Shown: positions 10,102 through 20,684 of the stretch, piece after piece
Position numbering within the stretch: the first letter of the stretch is position 1
Layout: each line of letters begins with the position of its first letter
From: Rickettsiaceae bacterium
GTDB taxonomy: Bacteria; Pseudomonadota; Alphaproteobacteria; Rickettsiales; Rickettsiaceae
Length of the DNA: 64,000 nt
NCBI GenBank assembly: GCA_023301685.1
Contig: JALZUG010000034.1
Location: 1-64,000 of the forward strand
Direction of reading: 5' to 3'
The notes under the pieces: generated by a model
What the model was told of the DNA's origin: nothing
Database searches by the model: none
Seen by the model: the letters and a program-made list of their open reading frames with translations, nothing else
Position numbers and translations under genes: made by a program

Positions 10102-11118
10102 TTATTTATCTAAATTCAACTCTAGAAGGTTTAAGTTGCCAATCAAAATCCCGTTATCAGAAAAATTAACTTCAAATTTCACATCATCATCATTTGAAGC
10201 TACTTTGTTTAAAGAAGTCATTGTCGATTTTGCTATCACCTTCTTAATATATGATCTCGAAATGATAAAGTCTTCAGGAACCATAAAATCCACAACATCT
10301 CTGTACTGCAACATAGAGATCTTTATGTTACCATCAGGTAAACTACTGCGAGCTAATTTAAGTGAACCTGCAATATCCAAGGAAGCATTATCAAATCTAA
10401 ATAAAAACTTATTAATGCTAAATTTATGATCAAAGCCTTTCAAAGATTCTTTATCAAAAGATCTATTATTTCTTACAACATAATCAAAATCTAATAATAG
10501 ATGAGCTTTATTAATTTTCATATGACTTACATCAGACCCATAATCACTAGCAACCTTGACCCTGTATCTATCAATATCATCTGTATAATCTTGTAATAAT
10601 TTTACAACCGAATTACTGAGAGAAAAAATTTCTTCATTTTCATGAATTGCTTTCATATATGGAAGCCTAAGATTAATAGATTTAATATAATTTCCAGTCC
10701 ATTTTTTATCACCAGGTATTTTATATAGCGAATCTACAAAATTAACTTTTGCAGTCATTCTATCTTCACTGAATAATGAGTAATTATAGAAAACTTCAGC
10801 TTTATTGAAATTATATTCAATTATTTCCGGTAAGATAATACGAACTGAGTTTAAATCGTAATCAAAATGAAACTCTGCTTTTTCTGCTGACACTTCTCTT
10901 GCAGCAGATTGACTAATTAATGCAACCTTTGGCTCTTTTATAAAAATCTTCCAGCTAAATGGAAAGCCACCAATACTAGAATCTTTATAAGAAAAATCAA
11001 CATTACTACTAACCATTGTATTCAATGACTCTAGGAGCTTACTTTTTATATAGTAAGCTCCTGCTAGCCAAACTATAGTGGCTAGGATAATAATACAAAA
11101 AAGAATCTTTCGAATCAC
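10102..11118 (-). CDS. DUF2125-like periplasmic or inner-membrane protein
   Basis: 338 residues. One N-terminal hydrophobic segment (about 4-22) is followed by SSNVDFSYKDSSIGGFPFSW, the beginning characteristic of the alphaproteobacterial DUF2125 family (also resembling AsmA/DUF945-type envelope proteins). The rest is beta-rich, as in lipid-handling envelope proteins. Function unknown. It sits seven bases after fdx and 14 before the nitroreductase, so it is cotranscribed with Fe-S genes; this linkage may be historical and need not mean a shared function. Confidence 0.7.
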   Translation of the reverse strand: MIRKILFCIIILATIVWLAGAYYIKSKLLESLNTMVSSNVDFSYKDSSIGGFPFSWKIFIKEPKVALISQSAAREVSAEKAEFHFDYDLNSVRIILPEIIEYNFNKAEVFYNYSLFSEDRMTAKVNFVDSLYKIPGDKKWTGNYIKSINLRLPYMKAIHENEEIFSLSNSVVKLLQDYTDDIDRYRVKVASDYGSDVSHMKINKAHLLLDFDYVVRNNRSFDKESLKGFDHKFSINKFLFRFDNASLDIAGSLKLARSSLPDGNIKISMLQYRDVVDFMVPEDFIISRSYIKKVIAKSTMTSLNKVASNDDDVKFEVNFSDNGILIGNLNLLELNLDK

Positions 11119-11125
11119 AGCAAAT

Positions 11126-11464
11126 TTATAAATTAATATTTCTTGTTGCTGATGGTAGCTTAATTCTCATACCATCAAGCTCCTTTGTCAAAATAATTTG
11201 ACACCCTAACCTCGAAGTATGAGTAAGCCCGAATGCCAAGTCAAGCATATCTTCTTCAGCTTCTTCTGGTTCGTCTAACATGTTGTATATTTTATCCTCT
11301 AATACCACATGACAAGTCGCGCAAGCAAGAGACCCTTCACAAGCCCCTTCAAGATCTATATCATTATTATGAGCTACTTCTAGAATAGAAAGCCCTACAA
11401 GAGCCTCTATTTCTCTTTCTTGATCCCCTTCTATAAAGATCACTTTAATTTTTTCTGCTGCCAT
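11126..11464 (-). CDS. fdx: Adrenodoxin-type [2Fe-2S] ferredoxin
   Basis: 112 residues. Cluster ligands Cys42, Cys48, Cys51 and Cys88 are in the pattern [10 protein letters not shown]...C of the isc-linked ferredoxins, which supply electrons for Fe-S cluster assembly. The sequence ([20 protein letters not shown] and [15 protein letters not shown]) closely resembles Rickettsia ferredoxin as I recall it. I start at the ATG giving [10 protein letters not shown] because it matches the family; an upstream in-frame ATG at 11506 would add 14 residues and overlap hscA. Follows hscA by 13 bases. Confidence 0.95.
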   Translation of the reverse strand: MAAEKIKVIFIEGDQEREIEALVGLSILEVAHNNDIDLEGACEGSLACATCHVVLEDKIYNMLDEPEEAEEDMLDLAFGLTHTSRLGCQIILTKELDGMRIKLPSATRNINL

Positions 11465-11477
11465 TTTAGTACTTAAC

Positions 11478-13289
11478 TTATTTATCAAATTTAATTTCGT
11501 CAACATGACGATTCTTTAAGAACAGATCAACTCCTTTATCCAAATGCTTTTGAATAAAATTAGCTGCAAGCTGATTAAGATTATCTGTTTTTAAGAGAAT
11601 TATATCACGATTATCTGAATTTATTGCTTTTTGTAAAGAGTTTATTGCTTTCTTCATTTCATCGTGCTTTAAATCGCTCAAGATCTCTGGTGTTTCTTCC
11701 AAAGCAGATTCAATACCTTGAATCAAACTTTTTCCTTCTTCTTGAGATTCAACTAATAACCTAGTCTCATGATCATTAGCCGCATTTTTATACGCTACTT
11801 CTAACATATCATTTATATTCTTTTCATCCAAACCATGGCTTGGTTTTATTTCTATGTTCTGCGTTTTATCAGTATCCGCATCAACCGCACTAATCGATAA
11901 TATACCATCAGCATCCATAGCAAATGTTACTTTAATTCTTGCTTTTCCAGCCTTTGCCTGCTTAATGCCGGTCAATTCAAAATGAGCTAAAGAGCGACAA
12001 TCTTTTACCATCTCACGCTCACCCTGCATAACATGAAACTTCATACCGTTCTGATTATCAGTGTGAGTTGTATATTCTTTAGTAACTGAAAATGGAATTG
12101 GAGTATTACGCATTATAATCTTCTCAGCAATACCTCCATATAGTTCTAAGCCAACAGATAGTGGCACTACATCAATTAATAAGGAATTAGATTTTGCCGT
12201 AAGATTTTCTGCCTGCATCGCAGCACCAAGAGCTACGATTTTATCTGGATCTATATCATTATAAATACGTACTCCAAATACATCTTGTAATTTATCCGAT
12301 ACTTGAGCAACCCTTGTTGATCCTCCAACTAAAATAACTCCATCAAGTTCAATATCTTCAGCTTCACTTAAAACTTCCTTAGCAATCTTAATCGTCTTAT
12401 TGATTATAGGAGATATGATCTCTTCGTATTTCTTTTTAGAAATTGTGATCTTAGAATTTTCAATAGAAACTATCACTTCATTTTTTAAAGAAAAATCTTC
12501 CTTAATTTTTTTAGCCGTCTGAATTAATTCTGCAGACATTTCTTTTGCAAGTTCCAAGCTCATATATTCAGCAATAGCATAGTCAATATCATCGCCTCCA
12601 AGCATATTGTCACCACCCGTTGCCACAACCTGCAATACTCCTTCCTGCATATTTAAAATTGATACATCAAAGGTACCACCCCCAAGGTCATATACCAAAT
12701 ATGATCCTTTAGTTGACTTGCTTAAACCATATGCATACGCAGCAGCAGTTGGCTCAGAGATGAGTCGAATTACACTAAGCCCTGCAAGTCTTGCCGCCAA
12801 AAGAACTTGACCTCTTGCCTCATCATCGAAATAAGCTGGCACTGATACAACAGCTTTCTCAAACCCCGCCCCAAACGCTATTTGCGCCTGGTTTTTTAAA
12901 TATTTAAATATTTCTGAAGCAATTTCAGGTAATGTTCGCCCCTCACCTAAGAATTCAATTTTTGGAATATTTTTATCATCGTAAATATCTGAACTTAAAC
13001 TCACCAAATTAGGATTAGATTTTATTTCTGAATATGATTTTGCTAATAACCTCTTAATTGATCTTACTTTATTATTACAATTTATTGCATATGATCCCAC
13101 TACGATCTTATCAGAGTCAAAACCAATTATTGATGGCACAAGCTCTGTACCATTCTCCATTTTGATTATTTGAGCTTTATAGTCTTGTGAAATTGCAATT
13201 AATGAATTAGTAGTCCCAAAATCAATGCCGACAACCAACTCATTTCCAACATCTTCCTCACCTGGTTCAGAGATCCCTACTATTTGCAT
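11478..13289 (-). CDS. hscA: Fe-S assembly chaperone HscA (Hsp70 family)
   Basis: 603 residues, usual for HscA. The ATPase domain shows the Hsp70 signatures [27 protein letters not shown] and [14 protein letters not shown]; the substrate domain begins around [14 protein letters not shown]. HscA releases clusters from the IscU scaffold together with HscB. Its start overlaps the hscB end by 23 bases, indicating translational coupling. iscS, iscU and iscA are not in this window. Confidence 0.96.
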   Translation of the reverse strand: MQIVGISEPGEEDVGNELVVGIDFGTTNSLIAISQDYKAQIIKMENGTELVPSIIGFDSDKIVVGSYAINCNNKVRSIKRLLAKSYSEIKSNPNLVSLSSDIYDDKNIPKIEFLGEGRTLPEIASEIFKYLKNQAQIAFGAGFEKAVVSVPAYFDDEARGQVLLAARLAGLSVIRLISEPTAAAYAYGLSKSTKGSYLVYDLGGGTFDVSILNMQEGVLQVVATGGDNMLGGDDIDYAIAEYMSLELAKEMSAELIQTAKKIKEDFSLKNEVIVSIENSKITISKKKYEEIISPIINKTIKIAKEVLSEAEDIELDGVILVGGSTRVAQVSDKLQDVFGVRIYNDIDPDKIVALGAAMQAENLTAKSNSLLIDVVPLSVGLELYGGIAEKIIMRNTPIPFSVTKEYTTHTDNQNGMKFHVMQGEREMVKDCRSLAHFELTGIKQAKAGKARIKVTFAMDADGILSISAVDADTDKTQNIEIKPSHGLDEKNINDMLEVAYKNAANDHETRLLVESQEEGKSLIQGIESALEETPEILSDLKHDEMKKAINSLQKAINSDNRDIILLKTDNLNQLAANFIQKHLDKGVDLFLKNRHVDEIKFDK

Positions 13290-13782
13290 TTTTTACTTTT
13301 AATTTTATATTCCTGACTAAATTAGTAAGATACTTCAGCCTGACTGTAAGATCAAGTGCTTTTGCGATATTATTTGTATCAAAATACACTCCTAATTCTT
13401 GAACCATTTCATTCTTCTCATGCAATTTTAATTGCTCCATTTTCTCCAATTCGCCAAGATCTTCAGTATCATCAATCATCTCGTGCATTTCCATAATTTC
13501 TTCAAGTTCCTCGGCACTAATAGCATCTCGCAATGTACTATCATCAAACTTAGAACCAGCTAGTTTAAGCATATATTCAGCGCGCAAGTAGTCATCTTTC
13601 AAGATTTTTTCAGCCTCGTTTATCTTCATTGATTGTTCTAGAAATATACGCCTTTGTTCTTCGTCGATCGCACGATCCGGATGGAACTTAATTTGCATTG
13701 CTAAATATTTAGATTTAAGCTGAGCTTTATCAAAATTATATTTTTTCTGCAAATCTAATAATTGGAAATAATCTTCTAACAT
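13267..13782 (-). CDS. hscB: Fe-S assembly co-chaperone HscB (J protein)
   Basis: 171 residues. An N-terminal J domain with the essential HPD at residues 34-36 (KFHPDRAID) stimulates HscA ATPase. The C-terminal three-helix domain that binds IscU is recognisable from its acidic EELEEIMEMHEMIDD region. Between trmJ (7 bases upstream) and hscA (overlapping). Confidence 0.95.
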   Translation of the reverse strand: MLEDYFQLLDLQKKYNFDKAQLKSKYLAMQIKFHPDRAIDEEQRRIFLEQSMKINEAEKILKDDYLRAEYMLKLAGSKFDDSTLRDAISAEELEEIMEMHEMIDDTEDLGELEKMEQLKLHEKNEMVQELGVYFDTNNIAKALDLTVRLKYLTNLVRNIKLKVKNANSRDL

Positions 13783-13789
13783 CCCTATT

Positions 13790-14518
13790 TTACCTATCTT
13801 TTGCTAAAGTAGTAATAACACCTCGCAGAGTTTGAATCTCTTGTTTCGAAAGATGGTCTATTCGATTAAATAAATTTCGAATCTTCAAGCTCATGTGAGC
13901 TTTCTTATCTTTTGTTCTAAAAAAAGATTTTTGTTCTAACAAATCAAACAAATGATCATAAAAATACTCTAAATCACTGTGCGATGCAAGTTCGTGAAAA
14001 TTACTTAAATCATCGCGTTGCTGATTTACTCCTTGAAACGCTTCATAACAAATAACTGCAACTGCATGCGCAATATTCAGTGAACTAAAATTTACATCTG
14101 TATCAATTGTAACGATTTTATTTGCATAAGAAATTTCTTGGTTACTCAAACCAGAACTTTCTCTACCAAACATAATACCTAAATGTTTATAGCCAGATAT
14201 ATCACTATTCAAATCACGCGATAAAGCATAATCAATGTTCATATCTCTTGGCGCAGCACTAGCGGCATATACGTATTCCAAATCTTCTATAGAATCCGGC
14301 ACTGAGTTATATATTTTTGCATTTTCAATTATCTCAATTGCACCTACCGACATATTTTTAGCTTTTTCATTAGGCCATCCATCTCTTGGATTTACAATAC
14401 GCAAATCAGTAATTGCAAAATTTTTTATAGCTCTTGCAGCAGCCCCGATATTCTCTCCCATCTGGGGTGCAACTAAGATTATCGAAATATTTCTTAAGGA
14501 CATGGAATCAGTATTCAT
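13790..14518 (-). CDS. trmJ: TrmJ-like tRNA 2'-O-methyltransferase (SpoU family)
   Basis: 242 residues. SPOUT methyltransferase with the family blocks VAPQMGENIGAAARAIKNF (residues about 16-34), IMFGRESSGLSNQEI and the knot motif SSLNIAHAVAVICYE. By family it methylates the 2'-hydroxyl at position 32 of tRNA; close relatives methylate other RNAs, so exact target is inferred. It is the first gene of the hsc run, a common neighbourhood for trmJ in proteobacteria (next to isc genes). Confidence 0.88.
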   Translation of the reverse strand: MNTDSMSLRNISIILVAPQMGENIGAAARAIKNFAITDLRIVNPRDGWPNEKAKNMSVGAIEIIENAKIYNSVPDSIEDLEYVYAASAAPRDMNIDYALSRDLNSDISGYKHLGIMFGRESSGLSNQEISYANKIVTIDTDVNFSSLNIAHAVAVICYEAFQGVNQQRDDLSNFHELASHSDLEYFYDHLFDLLEQKSFFRTKDKKAHMSLKIRNLFNRIDHLSKQEIQTLRGVITTLAKDR

Positions 14519-14582
14519 ATAAAACCTAAAAACTCTAATAATTTAATTTGAATTTGGTGCTAAGCACCGTGAATCAAAACTT

Positions 14583-14703
14583 ATACCAAAACCCATTTTA
14601 AATTATATATTCGTATTTCAAGGTAAGGCTGCGCAGCGTATATAAATGAGCGCAGACGAATCCCGCAAAATACGTATATATAATTTAAAATGGGTTTTGG
14701 TAT
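14583..14703. repeat. MITE-like palindromic element with 36-bp inverted arms
   Basis: Arms at 14583-14618 and 14668-14703 are inverted copies with one mismatch (TTCG against TACG). The 49-base centre is more GC-rich and holds its own small palindrome GCTGCGCAGC. It lies between birA and trmJ, outside genes. The form fits non-autonomous transposon relics or Rickettsia-type palindromic elements. As RNA it would fold into a long hairpin, so it could also stop transcription between the two genes. Confidence 0.85.
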
Positions 14704-14752
14704 TATATCTATCTGGCATACGACGAACAACAACTAAAACCAAGCCTAAAAA

Positions 14753-15514
14753 CTATACATCGTCCTGAAATAGCACTTCACCGGCCGCAATATTGCAATA
14801 CTGACCGCCCGCTAATTGAAGTCGCATAGAGCCATCCAAGTCAATTTCTTTAAACACCCCAGATATTCTCCGCAAACCATCGTCAACAATTATAACTTTA
14901 TTTAAATTATATGCACGCCGCATCCAATCTTTTCGAGTCTTAATAAAATTATTGTCTGATTTCCATTGCATATATAATTTCTCAAATTTAGCCATTAATA
15001 TATTCAAAAAATCACTTGGATTTTTAAATTTAAAACCCAAATCCTTCATACATACAACTTTTCTATTGATATCTGGAGCTTTATCTATATTTAATCCAAT
15101 ACCAATAACGACATAGTTTTTATCTTGCAATGAAACGGATTCAAGCAGTATTCCAGCTAGTTTTTTATTATCAACCAATATATCATTTGGCCATTTTAGC
15201 TTAATATCAAGCTTTGTACCCTTCTCTTTAGCAAAGTGATTAACTGCTTCAAAAACCGCATTAGCTACTAAAAATGGTAATTGAGAGCTCTTTTTAAGAT
15301 CAAATTCTGTTTGCAGTAAAATGCTTGTATGCAAATTACCTTCAAGAGAATTCCAGTGCCTTCCTTTTGTCCCTCGGCCACCTGTTTGGACTTTTGATAA
15401 AATAACAAAATCACCAACAGCCCCTGAATTTGCCACTCTTAAAGCTTCAGAATTAGTGCTATCAATCTCATCAAATGTAATTAAACTATATTTCTTAAGC
15501 CAATCTAGCTTCAT
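14753..15514 (-). CDS. birA: Biotin-[acetyl-CoA carboxylase] ligase, catalytic form
   Basis: 253 residues. Biotin/ATP site GGRGTKGRHWNS (about residues 47-58) and KWPNDILVDNKKLAGIL are intact; a short C-terminal SH3-like part follows. There is no N-terminal helix-turn-helix, so it should not act as a biotin repressor. It attaches biotin to carboxylase carrier proteins. Six bases after nuoN, so it appears to be the last gene of the nuo operon. Confidence 0.94.
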   Translation of the reverse strand: MKLDWLKKYSLITFDEIDSTNSEALRVANSGAVGDFVILSKVQTGGRGTKGRHWNSLEGNLHTSILLQTEFDLKKSSQLPFLVANAVFEAVNHFAKEKGTKLDIKLKWPNDILVDNKKLAGILLESVSLQDKNYVVIGIGLNIDKAPDINRKVVCMKDLGFKFKNPSDFLNILMAKFEKLYMQWKSDNNFIKTRKDWMRRAYNLNKVIIVDDGLRRISGVFKEIDLDGSMRLQLAGGQYCNIAAGEVLFQDDV

Positions 15515-15520
15515 AATTTA

Positions 15521-16921
15521 CTATAAAATATTTTTGTGAGCAAAGATAAAGAAAAGCATTATAAAAGCCACATTAATTACTGTGACCATCAATAGGCCAC
15601 GGTTTGTTGCTATAACTTGTATTTCTTCCTTAGCTTCCATAAAGTACATATATTTTATAACTTTCAAATAATAAAAAGCTGCAACAACGCTTGTAAGAAC
15701 ACCAAGAAGTGCTAAAACTATCTCGCCTTGCAACACTGCATTGTAAAATATTAGATATTTACCAAAAAATCCTGCTAGTGGAGGCAAACCAATCATTGAG
15801 AACATAATAATGGATATTGCACCTGCTAGTGACTTTCTTTGATTAGCAATTCCTTTTAAATCTTCAAATGTTGCAACATCACTTTTCTCACCAAATAATG
15901 CAACAAGACATGCAAAAAAGCCCATCGCACCAACAACGTATATTAACATATAAATAAATGCCGCATAATTACCCATTGGTGAATGCAGACAAATTGCAAC
16001 TAAAACATAACCGATGTTAAGTATGGTACTATATGCCATCAAACGTTTTAGAGAAACCTGCATAATTGCACCAAGAGCTCCCGCAATCATCGATAATATC
16101 GCTACTATTTTTATAATTTCGACAGAAATATATATATAGTCGCCAATTACTGTATCAACTATGTTTATAAGAACTACTAACATCCCTATTTTTTGTGCTG
16201 CAGAAAAATAGGTCACAGCCGAAATTGGGGCGCCTTCATAAACGTCAGGAGTCCAAACATGCAAAGGTGCAGCAGATAATTTGAATAAAATTCCTGTTAG
16301 TAATAAAACAGCTCCAACGACGAGACCTATATTTAAATCACCATTTAATGCAACTCTAATATCATTAAACTTCATACTACCGCTAAAACCATATAGAAAC
16401 GAAATACCAAGAAGCATTAAACCACTAACAAGTGCTCCAAGTACAAAATATTTAAGACCTGCTTCTGATGATTTAGATTCTTTAGAATTAAAAGCCGCTA
16501 ATGCATAACCAGCTAAAGCCTGAAGCTCCAGACCACAAAATAGCAATATAAGATCATTTGCAGAAATTGATATAAACACACCAACAGTTGAAAGCAACAC
16601 TAATGTAACAAACTCCATTCTTAAATTTGATTTAGCAATCTTTGTTAAATCATGATATACGACCAAACTCATTATAGTTAAGCCAAGAACTAATGCCTTA
16701 TATAGAAATATTCTTTCAGAGATAGCAAATGACTCCGAAAAACCAATTGTAGGATTTGAAGCATTAAATAATAAATAATAAATAACTCCAAGAGATAAAA
16801 CAGCTGTTGCTGAAGCAACTAATCTAGAATTTCCTTTGTAATAAACACCAACAATCTGCATGGTCATTGCAAGCCCTGCAAGTAGAATCTCTGGTATTAT
16901 CATTGTAATTTGATTCAACAT
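15521..16921 (-). CDS. nuoN: NADH-quinone oxidoreductase subunit N
   Basis: 466 residues, about 14 membrane helices. Antiporter-like proton channel subunit of complex I. Conserved features include GLELQALAGYALAAF, KYFVLGALVSGLMLLG with its channel lysine, and APLHVWTPDVYEGAP. Follows nuoM by 15 bases and precedes birA. Confidence 0.97.
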   Translation of the reverse strand: MLNQITMIIPEILLAGLAMTMQIVGVYYKGNSRLVASATAVLSLGVIYYLLFNASNPTIGFSESFAISERIFLYKALVLGLTIMSLVVYHDLTKIAKSNLRMEFVTLVLLSTVGVFISISANDLILLFCGLELQALAGYALAAFNSKESKSSEAGLKYFVLGALVSGLMLLGISFLYGFSGSMKFNDIRVALNGDLNIGLVVGAVLLLTGILFKLSAAPLHVWTPDVYEGAPISAVTYFSAAQKIGMLVVLINIVDTVIGDYIYISVEIIKIVAILSMIAGALGAIMQVSLKRLMAYSTILNIGYVLVAICLHSPMGNYAAFIYMLIYVVGAMGFFACLVALFGEKSDVATFEDLKGIANQRKSLAGAISIIMFSMIGLPPLAGFFGKYLIFYNAVLQGEIVLALLGVLTSVVAAFYYLKVIKYMYFMEAKEEIQVIATNRGLLMVTVINVAFIMLFFIFAHKNIL

Positions 16922-16936
16922 ATTTATTTTCCAACT

Positions 16937-18427
16937 CTATAATGCATCGTAAATTCCAGCTAAATTCTCCACTGGAATATCTATTGAACTTAAAACCCCC
17001 GCCGGCATTATTCCTATATAAATCACTAAAATCACAAGCGGAACAAGAGTAGCAACCTCGTATTTCTTTAAATCTTTAAAGCTCAAAATTGAACTATCAG
17101 TCACTTCTCCAAACATCACGCATTTATATAATTTCAACATATAAACCGCACCAAGAATCACGCCAAATGCACATATTATTCCAACAGCAGGATTTGCATC
17201 AAAAGTACCAACTATGCTTAAAAACTCGCCAACAAAGCCACTTAAGCCTGGTAGCCCAACTGAACCTAGCATTGCAATCATAAAAAATGTAGCAAGCATT
17301 GGCATACTAGATGCAACTCCACCATAACGACTAATTTCTTTTGTATGATGACGCTCATAAAGCATACCAACAATCAAAAATAATGCTGATGATATTAGTC
17401 CATGGCTGATCATTTGAAATACTGCACCACCAATGCCAGAAACTGTTAAACTAAATATTCCAGCTGTTACATATCCCATATGTGCAACTGATGAATATGC
17501 AATCATTTTTTTCATATCTTTTTGTGCAAGAGCAACTAATGAAGCATAGATAACAGCAAATCCACTAATCCACATTACATAGACAGAGAAATATTCTGAT
17601 GCTCCAGGCAGCATTGGTAGAGAAACCCGTAAGAAAGCATACCCGCCTAATTTCAATAATATCCCAGCTAGCATAACTGATCCAGCAGTCGGTGCTTGCA
17701 CGTGGGCATCTGGAAGCCATGTATGAAATGGAACCATTGGAACCTTAATTGCAAATGATATAAATGTAGCAAGCCATAGATATTGTTGAACCTCAAGCGG
17801 TAATAATGGCATTTTTTCAGCTAGCTCACTAAACTCAAATGTCCCTGTTTGACCATAAATGTAAATTAATGCAATCAATAAGAATACAGAACCAAAAAAT
17901 GTATATAAGAAGAATTTTACGGCCGCGTAAACTCTTTCCTCACCACCCCATATACCAATAATTAGGTACATTGGTATTAAGATAACTTCAAAAAATCCAT
18001 AGAATAATAGAAGATTTAATGCTGAAAATGCACCAATACAAAATGACTCCAGAAGCAAAAAGCAAAGTAAATATTCTTTGATATTTTTCTTAATCGTAAA
18101 TAAGCTAGCTACTATACATATCAGAGTCAAAAGCGCAGTTAATACAACAAAATAAACTGAAAAACCATCAACTCCTACGTAAAAATCAAGACCTATAGAT
18201 TTTATCCAACTATATTTCTCAACAAATTGATATGACTGCATATCAGGGTCAAACCTGATTAGTAGATAAATAGTAGCAATTAATGTCAAAACTGATGAAA
18301 GAATTGCTACATACATAGCATAAATTTGTTTACGTCTTGATTTGCTGTGGCTTATAAAAAATGTAATATATAGCGCACTAAATAGCGGCAGTAAAATACT
18401 AATTGATAAGATTGGCAAATCTGACAT
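16937..18427 (-). CDS. nuoM: NADH-quinone oxidoreductase subunit M
   Basis: 496 residues, about 14 helices; one of the three antiporter-like subunits. Marks include FYGFFEVILIPMYLIIGIWG with the channel Glu, KFFLYTFFGSVFLL, and VPFHTWLPDAHVQAPTAGSV. Full length. Lies between nuoL and nuoN. Confidence 0.97.
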   Translation of the reverse strand: MSDLPILSISILLPLFSALYITFFISHSKSRRKQIYAMYVAILSSVLTLIATIYLLIRFDPDMQSYQFVEKYSWIKSIGLDFYVGVDGFSVYFVVLTALLTLICIVASLFTIKKNIKEYLLCFLLLESFCIGAFSALNLLLFYGFFEVILIPMYLIIGIWGGEERVYAAVKFFLYTFFGSVFLLIALIYIYGQTGTFEFSELAEKMPLLPLEVQQYLWLATFISFAIKVPMVPFHTWLPDAHVQAPTAGSVMLAGILLKLGGYAFLRVSLPMLPGASEYFSVYVMWISGFAVIYASLVALAQKDMKKMIAYSSVAHMGYVTAGIFSLTVSGIGGAVFQMISHGLISSALFLIVGMLYERHHTKEISRYGGVASSMPMLATFFMIAMLGSVGLPGLSGFVGEFLSIVGTFDANPAVGIICAFGVILGAVYMLKLYKCVMFGEVTDSSILSFKDLKKYEVATLVPLVILVIYIGIMPAGVLSSIDIPVENLAGIYDAL

Positions 18428-18440
18428 CTATAATAACCCC

Positions 18441-20363
18441 TTACGCCCCTAATAAATATTTTGCAACAAACACTGTTATGCATACAACTATCGCAAAGAT
18501 AATATAGAACGCATAATTAAATATATAACCAGTTTGGATTTGGCACATACACCAGCTAAAACCACGCGCAGCTACGCTAAAACCATTTGGTCCGAACCGA
18601 TCGATTATTTTGATATCAAACTTGCGCGACCAATTACTTAAATGCTTAGTAGTTTTAACAAAGACGCGATCGAATACTTCATCAAAAAAGAATTTATGCT
18701 TAAGTATGCAATAAGTATATTTCATTTGGCTGGCAATTTTTTCCGACATATTGCTGCTATATACATAGATACCAAATAAAGCACCAGATATGCCAACAAT
18801 CAACGGTAACAACTGAATTCCAAGACTTACATGATGATCATGCTCACCAATATTTAAGTTAAATATACTACCTGCAAAGAACCCATTTGGATTGGATATA
18901 TTTAAAATATAATGCCCAAACATACCAGCAAATAGCGTTCCTGTAACCAAAATAAGCAATGGTACATTCATAATTTTTGGTGATTCATGCGCATGATCAA
19001 ACGCTTTCTTACTAAGCTTAGTTTTACCGTGAAAAGTCAGCATAATAATTTTAAGTGAGTATGCTGCAGTTAAAATTGCCGCAATAATACCGAGAACAAA
19101 AGCAAGGGACCCAACACCGCCTACTGCATATGCAGACTCAAGCACTAAATCTTTCGAATAGAATCCTGCAAATGGGAATATCCCGATAATTGCAAGCGAT
19201 CCAACCCAAAAATTAGCATAAGTAATTGGTAGTTTTTTTCTTAAAGCTCCCATTTTAAATACATCTTGCTCATGACAAGCATGAATAACACTACCCGCTG
19301 ATAAGAATAAAAGAGCTTTAAAGAAACCATGCGTTACAAGATGGAAGACACCAGCATGATAAGCTGAAACACCGCAGGCAAAGAACATATAGCCTAGCTG
19401 CGAACATGTTGAATAAGCAATAATCTTCTTAATATCAGTTTGAGCAATGGCAACAAGCGCTGCAAACAAGCAAGTCACACCGCCAATGACAGTTATAAAC
19501 TGTAAAACCGATGGGCTATATTCAAACATAAATGAACATCTAGCAACTAAAAACACGCCAGCTGTAACCATAGTCGCTGCATGAATTAAGGCAGATACTG
19601 GAGTTGGCCCTTCCATCGCATCTGGAAGCCATACATGCATCCCTATTTGCGCCGACTTTCCCATACAACCCAAAAACAGCATCAAGCAAATCACATCAAG
19701 CACTATAAAATTCATACCCAATATCTCTAAATCTGTTTGTGCTAAATTTTCTGCAAGAACAAACACATGCTCAAAATCAAGACTTCCTGTGTATAGTGCA
19801 ATCATAACAATTCCAACTATAAACGCAAAATCCCCAACTCTGTTAACAACAAAAGCTTTAATTGCCGCATTGTTTGCTGAAGCTTTTTCATAATAATAAC
19901 CAATCAACAAATAGGAACATAAACCAACACCTTCCCATCCAAAAAACAGCTGCAAGAAATTATCCGCAGAAATTAGTGCTAACATAAAAAATGTAAACAG
20001 TGATAGATAGGATAAAAATTTCGGTAAATTCTTATCATCCGACATATAGCCAAGTGAATAAATATGTACTACTGCAGATACTGAAGTTACTAGCAGCATC
20101 ATAATTGCTGTCAGCTGATCCACATAGATCGCCCAACTTACATTAATAGAATTAATATTAATCCAGCTAGTTAGTATTATATGTATTGCGTCCTGCTCAA
20201 TACCAGCTTTATTAAAAACAAACACCGCACAAATAGCTGCAATTACAATTGCGCCACTTGATATAACACTGGCTATTTGATTTGAAAATTTCTTACAAAA
20301 AACACCATTTACCAATCCAGATATCAAAGGCAGAAATACAATCAATTTTAACATTAATTCCAT
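18441..20363 (-). CDS. nuoL: NADH-quinone oxidoreductase subunit L
   Basis: 640 residues, full length with the long C-terminal lateral helix region. Marks include FFGWEGVGLCSYLLIGYYY, KAFVVNRVGDFAF, and MHVWLPDAMEGPTPVSALIH. The distal proton-pumping subunit of complex I. Three bases separate it from nuoK. Confidence 0.98.
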   Translation of the reverse strand: MELMLKLIVFLPLISGLVNGVFCKKFSNQIASVISSGAIVIAAICAVFVFNKAGIEQDAIHIILTSWININSINVSWAIYVDQLTAIMMLLVTSVSAVVHIYSLGYMSDDKNLPKFLSYLSLFTFFMLALISADNFLQLFFGWEGVGLCSYLLIGYYYEKASANNAAIKAFVVNRVGDFAFIVGIVMIALYTGSLDFEHVFVLAENLAQTDLEILGMNFIVLDVICLMLFLGCMGKSAQIGMHVWLPDAMEGPTPVSALIHAATMVTAGVFLVARCSFMFEYSPSVLQFITVIGGVTCLFAALVAIAQTDIKKIIAYSTCSQLGYMFFACGVSAYHAGVFHLVTHGFFKALLFLSAGSVIHACHEQDVFKMGALRKKLPITYANFWVGSLAIIGIFPFAGFYSKDLVLESAYAVGGVGSLAFVLGIIAAILTAAYSLKIIMLTFHGKTKLSKKAFDHAHESPKIMNVPLLILVTGTLFAGMFGHYILNISNPNGFFAGSIFNLNIGEHDHHVSLGIQLLPLIVGISGALFGIYVYSSNMSEKIASQMKYTYCILKHKFFFDEVFDRVFVKTTKHLSNWSRKFDIKIIDRFGPNGFSVAARGFSWCMCQIQTGYIFNYAFYIIFAIVVCITVFVAKYLLGA

Positions 20364-20366
20364 AGA

Positions 20367-20684
20367 TCAACCCCGCATCTGGTTAATATCTTCAATCTCA
20401 ATTGATCCACGATTTCTATAATATAGAACCAAAATCGCCAAACCAATTGATACTTCAGCTGCTGCTATTGATAACACAATAATACTAAATACCTGCCCTA
20501 CTATATCCTGCAGATGTACAGAAAAAGCAACGAAATTAATGTTTACAGCTAAAAGCATAAGCTCAACTGACATCAAAATAGTTATGACATTTTTTCTGTT
20601 CATAAACAAACCAGATACTCCTATCGCAAAAAGCAACGAAGAGAGAATCAAATAATGTTCTAAAGAAATTTCACTAATCGTCAT
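20367..20684 (-). CDS. nuoK: NADH-quinone oxidoreductase subunit K
   Basis: 105 residues, three membrane helices. The conserved motif [19 protein letters not shown] carries the functional Glu, and [13 protein letters not shown] carries the second. The start overlaps the end of nuoJ by 11 bases. Confidence 0.97.
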   Translation of the reverse strand: MTISEISLEHYLILSSLLFAIGVSGLFMNRKNVITILMSVELMLLAVNINFVAFSVHLQDIVGQVFSIIVLSIAAAEVSIGLAILVLYYRNRGSIEIEDINQMRG

